NCBI RefSeq assembly: GCF_035989885.1
Contig: NZ_CP108518.1
Coordinates: 5,137,001-5,201,000, forward strand
Direction of reading: 5' to 3'
DNA: 64,000 bases
DNA from: Streptomyces sp. NBC_01232
Lineage (GTDB): Bacteria; Actinomycetota; Actinomycetes; Streptomycetales; Streptomycetaceae
The position numbers were made by a program, and so were the translations under genes. The notes under the pieces are model-generated. The model searched no databases. It saw only the letters and a program-made list of their open reading frames with translations, and had not been told where the DNA came from. Positions 1 through 8,433 of this stretch are shown here, one piece after another; position 1 is the first letter of the stretch; the number at the start of each line of letters is the position of its first letter.

Positions 1-131
1 TGCGGCTCGGCGGCCGAGGCCGGCAGGACGGCGCCGACCGTGACGGACACGAGGGCCGCGCCGGTGAGGGCCAGGGTGGCCCAGCGGGCCGGGCGGGTGG
101 TGGCGGGCGCGGCGTACGGGGTCTTCGTCAT
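1..131 (-). CDS. 5' fragment of a secreted protein (signal peptide only)
   Basis: The gene reads leftward from an ATG at 131 and runs off the window. The visible 43 residues begin MTKTPYAAPATTRPARWA, then a hydrophobic run (TLALTGAALVSVTVGAVLPA) ending in an ASA-type signal peptidase I site. This is a standard actinobacterial Sec signal peptide. The mature protein is outside the window, so its function cannot be inferred. It is divergent from the gene starting at 261. Confidence 0.5.
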   Translation of the reverse strand, partial: MTKTPYAAPATTRPARWATLALTGAALVSVTVGAVLPASAAEP

Positions 132-260
132 GTCCACGAGTCTGTTGCGGGGAAGATCCACGGGCCATCGGGGAAGCCCCCCACCGGCCCCTGACGGCCC
201 CCTGACCGGTGTGGGGGTCCGGACGGCCCGTTGTCAGTGCTCACCCCTACTGTCGGCCGT

Positions 261-653
261 ATGGGAATGGTGACCTTCGTCGACGAGACGACCTCCGGAA
301 GCCGGGGCGACGGCTGGGCGTTCGAGATCGCCGAGGAGCGGCTCGCGCTGCGCGAGGTGATCCGGCGCAGGGTGTTCCAGGAGGTTGCGGAGTACCACGC
401 GAAGCGGCCGGAGGTCTTCCAGGGGCTGGTCCGGCCGGAGGGGGCCGAACGCACCCTGAACGGGTACGCGCTGCGGACGCCGCGCCGTATCGACCCGGAG
501 AGGCAGACCGAGCTGGCGCTGCGGGCCTTCGAGCGGAACGGCTTCCTGGTACTGGTGGGGGACCGGCAGATCCTCGGTCTGGACGAGGAGATCGCCCTGC
601 CGTTCGGCGTCGAGGTCACCTTCCTGAGGCTCGTCGCGCTGGTGGGTGGCTGA
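261..653 (+). CDS. Conserved hypothetical protein, coupled to DUF4132 gene
   Basis: A 130-residue soluble protein with no signal peptide or membrane segment. I do not recognise a domain. The frame is open from a TTG at 231, but the ATG at 261 is preferred; a second ATG lies at 267. The stop TGA overlaps the ATG of the downstream gene (ATGA), so the two are almost certainly translationally coupled. The C-terminal part (NGYALRTPRRIDPERQ onward) is rich in charged residues and looks like a small alpha/beta domain. Function is unknown; a role with the DUF4132 protein is inferred only from coupling. Confidence 0.7.
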   Translation: MGMVTFVDETTSGSRGDGWAFEIAEERLALREVIRRRVFQEVAEYHAKRPEVFQGLVRPEGAERTLNGYALRTPRRIDPERQTELALRAFERNGFLVLVGDRQILGLDEEIALPFGVEVTFLRLVALVGG

Positions 654-3082
654 TGACGCGCGATGCCGCGGCGGAGGTCGCCCTGCTCGTCCGCAAGGCC
701 GTGCACTCCATGTCCCACCACCAGGCCTTCCAGTCGCAGCTCGACGGAATGCTGGAGCTTCCCGAGGAGGACCGGCGCGGGCTGCTGGAGGCTCTCGCCG
801 ACCGCTACCGGCGCAAGGTCGACACCGACCCGGTGCGCGTGAAGCTGCTGACTCTGATCGCTCTCGTCGGCCGGGGCCTGGGCGGCCTTCCGCTGGAGGA
901 GGAGCGGGCCGCCCGGCTGGAGGTCGCAGCCCGCTGCCACTCCTTCTGGTACGCCGACCGGTACGAGGCCCTGGCCATGGCGGAGATCACCGCCGGGAGG
1001 CCCCTCGCGCCAGCGGTCGTCGCCACCGTCCGGCGCAGCGCCGTCAACGGCTACGGCGACGGGGATCTCGTCGCGTTCGCGGGGCAGCTCACCGAGCCCG
1101 TGCTCAACGTCGGCGAGGAGTGGGCGGAGCGGGCCATGGCGGACGGGCCGCGGCGCGAGCTGCTCGCGTACGCGCTGACCGCCACCGCCGCCAAGCCCTC
1201 CGCCAGGTGGGAGAAGGGCGGCCGGGCCCTCATCGCGTCACTCGGCGCCGATGCGGTGCGCGAGGCCGTGCTGTCGTGGCTCGCGCTCGTCGGGCGGCCG
1301 CGCACTCTGGAACTGGACCGGGCCGCGCACGAGCCGGACGTCAACCAGGCCTTCGACCCGTACAACGCCAAAGCCCTGCGCGGACTCGCCCAGCTGCTGT
1401 CCTTCCTCCCGCCGCACCCCGGCACGGTCCGCGCGCTCGGCGCTCTGGTGGAGAGCGCGCTGCGCAAGGCCGCCGGGATGGGGCCGCGCAACCCCAAGGT
1501 GGCCAACGCGGCCGTCAACTCCCTGGCCCGCCTGGAGGGTGAGGCGGCCCTCGCCGAACTGGCGCGTCTGGGAACCAAGGTGATGTACAAGGGCACGGCC
1601 AAGCTCATCGACGCGGCGCTGGAGGCGCGTGCCGCCGAACTCGGCATGAGCCGCGAGGAGGTCGAGGAACTGGCCGTCCCCGCGCACGGGTTGACGGAGG
1701 TCGGCCGGGCCGAGTTCGCTCTGGGAGAGGCCACCGCACTGCTGGAGGTGCGCGGGAGCAAGGCCGTCGTCGGCTGGCGCAATGCCGCGGGCAAGCAGGT
1801 CAAGAGCGTGCCCGCCCCCGTCCGGCGGGACTGCGCCGAGGAGCTCAAGGAGCTCAAGGCCGCGGTCAAGGACATCGACAAGTCGCTGTCCGCGCAGGCG
1901 GAGCGGCTCGACGGGCAGTTCCTGGCCCGGCGCCGGTGGGCGTACGGGCAGTGGCGCGAGCGGTACCTGGACCACCCGCTGGTCGGGACGCTGGCCCGGC
2001 GGCTGATCTGGACCGTGGACGGCACGGCGGTCGGCTTCGCGGACGGCCGGCTGCGCACCCTCACGGGCGAGCCCCTGGCCCCGGACGCCGGGCAGGATGC
2101 CACCGTCGAGCTGTGGCATCCCGTCGGGAGGGAGCCCGCCGAGGTGGTCGCCTGGCGACGGTGGCTGGAGCGGTACGGCGTGACGCAGCCCTTCAAGCAG
2201 GCCCACCGCGAGGTGTACCTGCTGACCGAGGCCGAGCGGAACACGGGGAGCTACTCCAACCGCTTCGCTGCGCACGTGCTGCGTCAGCACCAGTTCAACT
2301 CGCTCGCCGCGGCCCGGGGCTGGCGCAACACGCTCCGCCTCTGCGTGGACGACTTCGCTCCGCCGGCCACCCGCGAGCTGCCGCACTGGGGGCTGCGCGC
2401 CGAGTACTGGATCGAGGGCGAGGGGCACGAGGACGGCGTCGACACCACCGAGTCGGGGAGCTACCTGCGGCTGCGGACCGACCAGGTGCGCTTCTACCCG
2501 ATCGACGCCCCGCACAACGAGGCCAGTACGTACGGCGGCGAATACACGATGCGGCTGCCGGGCGGCCGGGACCCCGTCGACCCGCTGCCGCTCACCGCGA
2601 TTCCGGCGCTGGTGCTGAGCGAGGTGCTGCGGGACGTGGACCTCTTCGTCGGCGTGGCCAGTGTCGGCAACGATCCGACCTGGTCCGACGGCGGGCCCGA
2701 GGGCCGCTTCCGCGCGTACTGGAACGCGTACGGCTTCGGCGAGCTGAATCAGAGCGCCGAGACCCGGCGGGCGCTGCTGGAGCGGCTGGTGCCGCGGCTG
2801 GCCATCGCCGACCGCTGCACCTTCGAGGGCCGCTTCCTGCACGTGCGCGGCGAGCTGCGCACCTATCGGATCCACCTGGGCTCGGGGAACATCCTGATGA
2901 CGCCCAACGACCAGTACCTGTGCATCGTGCCGGGCGGATCGGCGGGCACGGCGGGTGCCGATTCAGGCTATCTGCCCTTCGAGGGGGACCGTACCCTCGC
3001 GATCGTCCTCTCCAAGGCCGTGCTTCTCGCGAAGGACAGCGAGATCACCGACCCGACGATCACCGGCCAGATCCGCCGCTGA
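653..3082 (+). CDS. DUF4132 (MolR-like) domain protein
   Basis: An 809-residue cytosolic protein. The N-terminal two thirds look alpha-helical and repeat-like. The C-terminal part (from about residue 340, with the segment LDGQFLARRRWAYGQWRERY) matches the DUF4132 family as I know it, in which conserved WxLxR and QPFKQAHREVY stretches are typical; QPFKQAHREVY is present. DUF4132 proteins are related to E. coli MolR, whose biochemical role is unsettled. The start at 653 overlaps the upstream stop by one base. The open frame extends to 209, but the coupled ATG is the better start. Convergent with sdhB across a hairpin at 3100-3142. Confidence 0.8.
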   Translation: MTRDAAAEVALLVRKAVHSMSHHQAFQSQLDGMLELPEEDRRGLLEALADRYRRKVDTDPVRVKLLTLIALVGRGLGGLPLEEERAARLEVAARCHSFWYADRYEALAMAEITAGRPLAPAVVATVRRSAVNGYGDGDLVAFAGQLTEPVLNVGEEWAERAMADGPRRELLAYALTATAAKPSARWEKGGRALIASLGADAVREAVLSWLALVGRPRTLELDRAAHEPDVNQAFDPYNAKALRGLAQLLSFLPPHPGTVRALGALVESALRKAAGMGPRNPKVANAAVNSLARLEGEAALAELARLGTKVMYKGTAKLIDAALEARAAELGMSREEVEELAVPAHGLTEVGRAEFALGEATALLEVRGSKAVVGWRNAAGKQVKSVPAPVRRDCAEELKELKAAVKDIDKSLSAQAERLDGQFLARRRWAYGQWRERYLDHPLVGTLARRLIWTVDGTAVGFADGRLRTLTGEPLAPDAGQDATVELWHPVGREPAEVVAWRRWLERYGVTQPFKQAHREVYLLTEAERNTGSYSNRFAAHVLRQHQFNSLAAARGWRNTLRLCVDDFAPPATRELPHWGLRAEYWIEGEGHEDGVDTTESGSYLRLRTDQVRFYPIDAPHNEASTYGGEYTMRLPGGRDPVDPLPLTAIPALVLSEVLRDVDLFVGVASVGNDPTWSDGGPEGRFRAYWNAYGFGELNQSAETRRALLERLVPRLAIADRCTFEGRFLHVRGELRTYRIHLGSGNILMTPNDQYLCIVPGGSAGTAGADSGYLPFEGDRTLAIVLSKAVLLAKDSEITDPTITGQIRR

Positions 3083-3099
3083 CGGGCCCCGGGGGAACG

Positions 3100-3142
3100 G
3101 CGAGGGCCCCGCCCCCGGACGAACCGGGGACGGGGCCCTCGC
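3100..3142. terminator. Bidirectional hairpin terminator between DUF4132 gene and sdhB
   Basis: GCGAGGGCCCCG at 3100-3111 pairs perfectly with CGGGGCCCTCGC at 3131-3142, and an inner CCCCGG/CCGGGG stem continues the hairpin. It lies exactly between two convergent genes. There is no clear U-tract, which is usual for Streptomyces terminators. Confidence 0.7.
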
Positions 3143-3159
3143 ACACGCGGACCGGAAGG

Positions 3160-3918
3160 TCAGAAACGGCGCGTGATCAGCGCACGCTTGACTTCCTGGA
3201 TCGCCTTCGTGACCTCGATGCCACGCGGGCACGCGTCGGTGCAGTTGAAGGTCGTGCGGCAGCGCCACACGCCGTCCTTGTCGTTCAGGATCTCCAGCCG
3301 CTGCTCGCCGGCCTCGTCACGCGAGTCGAAGATGAAGCGGTGCGCGTTGACGATCGCCGCCGGGCCGAAGTACTGGCCGTCGTTCCAGAACACCGGGCAC
3401 GAGGACGTGCACGCGGCGCACAGGATGCACTTGGTGGTGTCGTCGAAGCGCTCGCGGTCCTCGGCGGACTGCAGGCGCTCGCGCGTCGGCTCGTTGCCCT
3501 TGGTGACCAGGAACGGCATGACGTCGCGGTACGCCTGGAAGAAGGGCTCCATGTCGACGACAAGGTCCTTCATCACGGTGAGGCCCTTGATGGCCTCGAC
3601 GGTGATCGGCTTCTCCGGGTTGATGTCCTTGATCAGCGTCTTGCAGGCGAGCCTGTTCTTGCCGTTGATCCGCATCGCGTCGGAGCCGCAGATGCCGTGC
3701 GCGCACGAGCGACGGAACGTCAGCGTGCCGTCGAGGTCCCACTTGATCTTGTGGAGACCGTCGAGCACGCGCTCCTTCGGGTCGATCTCGACCTGGAAGT
3801 CCTGCCAGACCGACTCGTCCGAGATCTCCGGGTTGAAGCGGCGGATCCGGAAGGTGACCGTGATGAACGGCGAGGCGGCGGCCGCCGCCTCCATCTTGTC
3901 CAGGGTGGGGGTGGCCAT
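3160..3918 (-). CDS. sdhB: Succinate dehydrogenase iron-sulfur subunit SdhB
   Basis: A 252-residue Fe-S subunit of respiratory complex II, passing electrons from the SdhA flavin to quinone. Cluster ligands are visible: the 2Fe-2S ferredoxin-type segment CAHGICGSDAM, then CILCAACTSSCPV and CRTTFNCTDACPRG for the 4Fe-4S and 3Fe-4S centres. Length is normal for the family. The ATG overlaps the stop of sdhA, the last step in the order sdhC-sdhD-sdhA-sdhB. The iron-sulfur motifs make the identification secure. Confidence 0.97.
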   Translation of the reverse strand: MATPTLDKMEAAAAASPFITVTFRIRRFNPEISDESVWQDFQVEIDPKERVLDGLHKIKWDLDGTLTFRRSCAHGICGSDAMRINGKNRLACKTLIKDINPEKPITVEAIKGLTVMKDLVVDMEPFFQAYRDVMPFLVTKGNEPTRERLQSAEDRERFDDTTKCILCAACTSSCPVFWNDGQYFGPAAIVNAHRFIFDSRDEAGEQRLEILNDKDGVWRCRTTFNCTDACPRGIEVTKAIQEVKRALITRRF

Positions 3919-5672
3919 CAGTACTTACGCTCCATCGGCTGGTAGCGGGTGACGACGACGGGCTTGTAGTCCAGCCGGACGGAGTCCTTGCCGTCGTCGC
4001 CGACCTCGCGGTACGCCATGGTGTGGCGCATGAAGTTGACGTCGTCGCGGTTCGGGTAGTCCTCGCGGTAGTGACCGCCGCGGGACTCCTTGCGCGCCAG
4101 CGCGGACACGGCCATGACCTCGGCCAGGTCGAGCAGGTTGCCCAGCTCGATGGCTTCCAGCAGGTCCGTGTTGAAGCGCTTGCCCTTGTCCTGGACGGAC
4201 ACGTTCTTGTAGCGCTCGCGCAGTTCCGCGATCTTCTCGACCGCGGTCTTGATGGTCTGCTCCGTACGGAACACCATCACGCACGCGTCCATCGTCTCCT
4301 GGAGCTCCAGGCGCAGTTCGGCGACCCGCTCGTTGCCCGTGGAGTTGCGCAGGTGCTCGACGAGGTCGATGACCTGCTGCGCCGGGTTCTCCGGGAGCTC
4401 GACGTAGTCGTTCTCCTGCGAGTAACGGGCCGCGGCGATACCCGAGCGCTTGCCGAAGACGTTGATGTCCAGCAGCGAGTTGGTGCCCAGGCGGTTCGCG
4501 CCGTGCACCGACACGCACGCGACCTCGCCGGCCGCGTACAGGCCCGGGACGACGGTGGTGTTGTCCGACAGGACCTCACCCTCGACGTTGGTCGGGATGC
4601 CGCCCATGGCGTAGTGCGCGGTGGGCTGGATCGGGATCGGGTCCGTGTACGGCTCGATGCCCAGGTAGGTGCGCGCGAACTCGGTGATGTCCGGGAGCTT
4701 CGCGTCGAGCTGCTCCGGCGGGAGGTGCGTCAGGTCCAGGTACACGTGGTCACCGGCCGGACCGCAGCCGCGGCCCTCACGGATCTCGGTGTAGATGGAG
4801 CGCGAGACGACGTCACGGGACGCGAGGTCCTTCATGACCGGCGCGTACTTCTCCATGAAGCGCTCGCCGTCCTTGTTGCGGAGGATGCCGCCCTCACCGC
4901 GGGCGCCCTCCGTCAGCAGGATGCCCATGCGCCAGATGCCCGTCGGGTGGAACTGGAAGAACTCCATGTCCTCCAGCGGCAGACCGCGGCGGTAGCAGGC
5001 CGCCTGGCCGTCACCCGTGAGGGTGTGCGCGTTGGAGGTCACCTTGAAGAACTTGCCGGTGCCGCCGGAGGCGTAGATGACGGCCTTGGCCTGGAACACG
5101 TGGATCTCGCCGGTGGCGAGCTCGTACGCGACCACACCGGCCGACTTCTTGACGCCGTCCTCCTCGACCAGGAGCTGGTCCAGGACGTAGAACTCGTTGA
5201 AGAACTCCACGCCCTCCTTGACACAGTTCTGGTAGAGCGTCTGGAGGATCATGTGACCCGTGCGGTCCGCGGCGTAGCAGGACCGGCGGACCGGGGCCTC
5301 GCCGTGGTTGCGCGAGTGGCCGCCGAAGCGGCGCTGGTCGATGGTGCCGTCCGGGGTGCGGTTGAACGGCAGGCCCATCTTCTCCAGGTCGAGGACCGCG
5401 TCGATCGCCTCCTTCGCCAGGATCTCGGCGGCGTCCTGGTCGACCAGGTAGTCACCGCCCTTGACCGTGTCGAAGGTGTGCCACTCCCAGTTGTCCTCTT
5501 CCACGTTGGCCAGCGCGGCAGCCATGCCGCCCTGCGCGGCGCCCGTGTGGGAGCGGGTGGGGTAGAGCTTCGTCAGTACCGCGGTGCGGCTGCGCTTCGT
5601 CGACTCGATGGCGGCGCGCATGCCGGCGCCACCTGCGCCGACGATGACGGTGTCGTACTTGTGGATCTTCAT
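3918..5672 (-). CDS. sdhA: Succinate dehydrogenase flavoprotein subunit SdhA
   Basis: 584 residues. It oxidises succinate to fumarate in the TCA cycle at the cytoplasmic face of the membrane. Visible: the FAD-binding GAGGAGMRAAIE near residue 12, the covalent flavin-attachment segment RSHTGAAQGG with the flavinylated His at about residue 42, the active-site segment HPTGI, and RGEGG. The ATG at 5672 (MKIHKYDTVIVG) is the family start; the frame stays open upstream over sdhD but that is not coding. It lies 23 bases after the sdhD stop and overlaps sdhB by one base. Confidence 0.97.
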   Translation of the reverse strand: MKIHKYDTVIVGAGGAGMRAAIESTKRSRTAVLTKLYPTRSHTGAAQGGMAAALANVEEDNWEWHTFDTVKGGDYLVDQDAAEILAKEAIDAVLDLEKMGLPFNRTPDGTIDQRRFGGHSRNHGEAPVRRSCYAADRTGHMILQTLYQNCVKEGVEFFNEFYVLDQLLVEEDGVKKSAGVVAYELATGEIHVFQAKAVIYASGGTGKFFKVTSNAHTLTGDGQAACYRRGLPLEDMEFFQFHPTGIWRMGILLTEGARGEGGILRNKDGERFMEKYAPVMKDLASRDVVSRSIYTEIREGRGCGPAGDHVYLDLTHLPPEQLDAKLPDITEFARTYLGIEPYTDPIPIQPTAHYAMGGIPTNVEGEVLSDNTTVVPGLYAAGEVACVSVHGANRLGTNSLLDINVFGKRSGIAAARYSQENDYVELPENPAQQVIDLVEHLRNSTGNERVAELRLELQETMDACVMVFRTEQTIKTAVEKIAELRERYKNVSVQDKGKRFNTDLLEAIELGNLLDLAEVMAVSALARKESRGGHYREDYPNRDDVNFMRHTMAYREVGDDGKDSVRLDYKPVVVTRYQPMERKY

Positions 5673-5695
5673 TGGTTTCGCCTCAGCCCCGTTGC

Positions 5696-6178
5696 CTAGC
5701 GGATGTTCGGGTCGAAGGTGAAGATCACCAGCGTGCCCAGAAGGATGGTGAACACCGTGGCGGTGTAGAGCAGGCCCTTCAGCCACAGCCGCGTGTTGGC
5801 GCGCTCCGCGTAGTCGTTGATGACGGTACGCAGACCGTTGGCGCCGTGCAGCATGGCCAGCCACAGCATCAGCAGGTCCCAGACCTGCCAGAACGGGGAA
5901 GCCCATCGGCCGGCCACGAAGGCGAAGCCGATCTTGGAGACGCCGCCGTCGAGCACCAGCTGGATCAGCAGGTGGCCGATGACCAGGACGACGAGCACGA
6001 TGCCCGAGAGGCGCATGAAGAGCCACGCGACCATCTCGAAGTTGCCGCGGGTCGAGCGCGGGGTCTTGCCCGTGCGCTTGCGCGGGGCCTCGATGTAGGG
6101 CGCCGGGTTGTCGGTGTCGTAGAGGGAAACGCCCTCCACGCCCTTGGTCATGTCGACGGAAGAAGTGTCAGAAGACAT
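5696..6178 (-). CDS. sdhD: Succinate dehydrogenase membrane anchor SdhD
   Basis: 160 residues from ATG 6178; a GTG at 6187 would add three residues and overlap the sdhC stop. A charged N-terminal tail of about 45 residues is followed by three hydrophobic helices (MRLSGIVLVVLVIGHLLIQLV; LLMLWLAMLHGANGLR; LLYTATVFTILLGTLVIFTF). The HGANGLR motif in the second helix is typical of Sdh hydrophobic anchor subunits and contains a candidate haem-ligand His. It anchors SdhAB and forms the quinone site with SdhC. Confidence 0.92.
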   Translation of the reverse strand: MSSDTSSVDMTKGVEGVSLYDTDNPAPYIEAPRKRTGKTPRSTRGNFEMVAWLFMRLSGIVLVVLVIGHLLIQLVLDGGVSKIGFAFVAGRWASPFWQVWDLLMLWLAMLHGANGLRTVINDYAERANTRLWLKGLLYTATVFTILLGTLVIFTFDPNIR

Positions 6179-6183
6179 GCGTG

Positions 6184-6564
6184 TCACTTCCCGAACAGTT
6201 CAAGGTAGGCGTGGCCCAGGACGGGGTACAGGGCCCCGACCATCAGCACGATCCAGATGCCCACGACGGTCCAGAGCATCTGCTTCTGGTAGCGCGGGCC
6301 CTTGGACCAGAAATCCACGGCGATGACACGGAGACCGTTGAGCGCGTGGAACAGGATGGCGGCGACGAGGCCGTATTCCAGCAGCGCGACGATCGGAGTC
6401 TTGTAGGTAGCCACGACATCGTCGTACGCCTCGGGGGAGACGCGGACGAGAGCGGTGTCGAGGACGTGTACGAACAGGAAGAAGAAGATGAGGACGCCGG
6501 TGACTCGATGAGCCACCCAGGACCACATTCCTTCCCGGCCGCGGTACAACGTTCCAGCCGGCAC
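6184..6564 (-). CDS. sdhC: Succinate dehydrogenase cytochrome b556 subunit SdhC
   Basis: 126 residues, three transmembrane helices. The N-terminal GMWSWVAHRVTGVLIF is the SdhC family signature (HRxTG), and FHALNGLRVIAVDF in the third segment carries the haem-binding region. The start is GTG at 6564, preceded on the minus strand by GGAGGG spaced six bases, which decides the start. First gene of the sdhCDAB operon; the promoter should lie in 6565-6716. Confidence 0.95.
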   Translation of the reverse strand: MPAGTLYRGREGMWSWVAHRVTGVLIFFFLFVHVLDTALVRVSPEAYDDVVATYKTPIVALLEYGLVAAILFHALNGLRVIAVDFWSKGPRYQKQMLWTVVGIWIVLMVGALYPVLGHAYLELFGK

Positions 6565-6716
6565 GGAAAACCCTCCGGAAGCGGGGCGGGGGCCAGCCGG
6601 CTTCTTTGTCGGTCGGGCCCGGCCGGGTACGGTCCTCCGGCCCCGGACATCGTAGCGACGCTTTGTCGGTTCCCTTGCGCGGGGGCCATCGGTGTGATCA
6701 AACAGGCACGTACGGA
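6565..6716 (-). promoter_or_regulatory. sdhCDAB upstream region with a 10-bp direct repeat
   Basis: The sdhC leader contains two identical copies of CTTTGTCGGT (plus strand, 6604-6613 and 6661-6670; ACCGACAAAG on the transcribed minus strand) 57 bases apart. I do not recognise the repeat as a site for a named regulator. No convincing -10/-35 pair was assigned. Confidence 0.35.
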
Positions 6717-7349
6717 CTATCCCACAGGGGCGAATAGCCCGATTTCCGTGGCAGTCGGCCCATCGGTAGAGGTCAGCCAGCGTGTCAGATCCCGCAGCCG
6801 GGACTGGGCGACGCGTCGCAGCTCGTCGGCGGAGAGCGAGCGCTCCTCGTCCACCTCGTGGCCCATCCTGCGGCGGATCGCGCCCAGCAGCTGGTCGGCC
6901 TGTTCCTCCGGCGGGTGTCTGTCGAGGCAGATCACGAAGGCGTGCCCGAACTTTCGTTCGTACTCCGCATGGGCCGCGTCGAGGGCCAGCAGGGCGGCGT
7001 ACGGGGCCCCGTGCTCCAGCTCCGCCGAGGACTCCGCGGCCAGCGCCTCGCTCAGGTCGCGCTGCGAGAGGTCGTACGAGGCCTCGTCGGCGGCGGCGAA
7101 CAGGGCGTCGGGATCCGGGTAGGGGCGGTGCGCCGCCACCCGGTGCGCCCAGCGCGGGCTTCCGCAGCAGTGCAGCAGGACGGCCCGGGCGGTTTCGGGG
7201 GACAGGGCGTTGAACCGAGCCAGCCCGGAGCCGTGAGAAGGGTGGGAGGTTGCCCCGGATGCGGTGCGGGAAATGCCCCCTGGGGCCTGTGCCGGAAGGT
7301 GGCTGGACAGCAGGGGGCTCCTCGGGGCGCGGCGGGGGTGTACCGCCAC
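6717..7349 (-). CDS. OHCU decarboxylase-like protein, probably divergent
   Basis: The core resembles 2-oxo-4-hydroxy-4-carboxy-5-ureidoimidazoline decarboxylase, the last step of uric acid to allantoin conversion. The segment YERKFGHAFVICL matches the family's conserved kFGf-FiicatG stretch, and CCGSPRWAHRVAAHRPY matches the N-terminal Cys-Gly-Ser-x-x-Trp region. However, the usual HPRIG motif, which supplies a catalytic His, is not visible where expected (EALAAESSAEL occurs instead). Purine-degradation partners are absent here. It may be a non-catalytic relative. The start is uncertain: GTG 7349 is used; the frame is open to 7601. Confidence 0.6.
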   Translation of the reverse strand: MAVHPRRAPRSPLLSSHLPAQAPGGISRTASGATSHPSHGSGLARFNALSPETARAVLLHCCGSPRWAHRVAAHRPYPDPDALFAAADEASYDLSQRDLSEALAAESSAELEHGAPYAALLALDAAHAEYERKFGHAFVICLDRHPPEEQADQLLGAIRRRMGHEVDEERSLSADELRRVAQSRLRDLTRWLTSTDGPTATEIGLFAPVG

Positions 7350-7671
7350 GCTATCGACGCAGGGCAGGGTGTGTCGTACCGATTCGGGGATTTCACCCGG
7401 AAGTGAGCCGAAAGGATGACGTGAGCGCCACGGGCAGGCATGGTGAAGGCCCCGGGAAGGGGAGGGCGACCGAGGCCGCCACCCCCCACAGGAGAGGCCC
7501 CGGCCGCCATCCGTCACGGGCTCGTGCGACAAGCCCGTATCCCTGTCAGCGCCTCGGGTGCGTTTTGTGTCACACCTCGCTCCGCACAGGGTTGGTTGCA
7601 CGTTGTATCACTCGTGGACGCGAGGTACTTGAAAGCCGTAACGTGCTGATTTGCGCCACACGTACAGGACA
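7350..7671. other. Intergenic region upstream of the ECF sigma factor and the OHCU-like gene
   Basis: About 320 bases between divergent genes. It must hold promoters for both directions. A TTGAAA hexamer at 7629-7634 is a possible -35 for the sigma gene but no matching -10 could be placed. Nothing else coding was recognised; part of it could belong to a longer N-terminus of the minus-strand gene, whose frame stays open to 7601. Confidence 0.3.
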
Positions 7672-8433
7672 GTGAACGGGTTGGGGACTTTGCTGGGGGA
7701 CGACGCGGAGCTGACCACCGCGGTGCTCGCGGCACAGGACGGCGACGAGAACGCGTTCCGTGCTGTGTACCGCGCGGTGCACCCACGCCTGCTCGGTTAC
7801 GTACGCACGCTCGTCGGGGACGGCGACGCGGAGGACGTGACCTCGGAGGCCTGGCTGCAGATAGCCCGCGACCTCGACTCCTTCACAGGCGACGCCGACC
7901 GCTTCCGCGGCTGGGCCGCCCGCATCGCCCGCAACCGGGCCCTCGACCACATCCGCATGCGCGGCCGTCGTCCGGCCATCGGCGGCGACGACACCGAGCT
8001 GACCGGCTGGGCCGCCGAGTGCGACACCGCCGGCGCGGCGATGGAGTCCCTCTCCACCGGGCGGACCATGGCTCTCATCGCGCAGCTTCCGCAGGACCAG
8101 GCCGAGGCCGTCGTCCTGCGGGTCGTGGTCGGACTCGATGCCAAGAGCGCGGCCGAGACCCTCGGCAAGCGGCCCGGTGCCGTACGGACGGCCGCCCACC
8201 GGGGCCTGAAGAAGCTGGCCGAGCTGCTCGGCGCGGAGGGTGGGTTCGAGCCGGACCCGGACACCGGCTCCGACCCGCGCGCGACGGTCGGTCATAATGC
8301 CCGTGGCCAGGTGTGGGACGGCGGGGGCGGGAGGGATCTCGACGCCGTACCCGCACAGCGTGGCCGGGGCGGGGGCTTCGTAGAGCAAACCGGTGTGACG
8401 GATTCACGTTGGCGGACGCAGAAGGACATGTGA
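7672..8433 (+). CDS. ECF-type RNA polymerase sigma factor
   Basis: 253 residues from GTG 7672 (a TTG at 7651 is an alternative). Sigma region 2 is visible (FRAVYRAVHPRLLGYVRTL, DAEDVTSEAWLQIA, FRGWAARIARNRALDHIR), followed by sigma region 4 with the helix-turn-helix LPQDQAEAVVLRVVVG...SAAETLGKRPGAVRTAAHRG. A C-terminal tail of roughly 55 low-complexity residues follows. The stop overlaps the ATG of the next gene by one base, so it is co-translated with a single-span membrane protein that is a candidate partner or antagonist. The target regulon is unknown. Confidence 0.9.
   Translation: MNGLGTLLGDDAELTTAVLAAQDGDENAFRAVYRAVHPRLLGYVRTLVGDGDAEDVTSEAWLQIARDLDSFTGDADRFRGWAARIARNRALDHIRMRGRRPAIGGDDTELTGWAAECDTAGAAMESLSTGRTMALIAQLPQDQAEAVVLRVVVGLDAKSAAETLGKRPGAVRTAAHRGLKKLAELLGAEGGFEPDPDTGSDPRATVGHNARGQVWDGGGGRDLDAVPAQRGRGGGFVEQTGVTDSRWRTQKDM

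Noticed and set aside
209..652. Upstream extension of the DUF4132 reading frame
   Set aside because: The coupled ATG at 653 overlapping the previous stop is the natural start; the extension reads a different frame over gene 261-653.
1238..2875. Large minus-strand ORF (545 codons) antisense to the DUF4132 gene
   Set aside because: Low-complexity, Gly/Pro/Arg/Val-rich translation without a domain; a GC-bias shadow of the DUF4132 gene.
4023..5699. 558-codon plus-strand ORF antisense to sdhA
   Set aside because: Val/Asp/Arg-rich shadow of SdhA, whose identity is certain from cofactor motifs.
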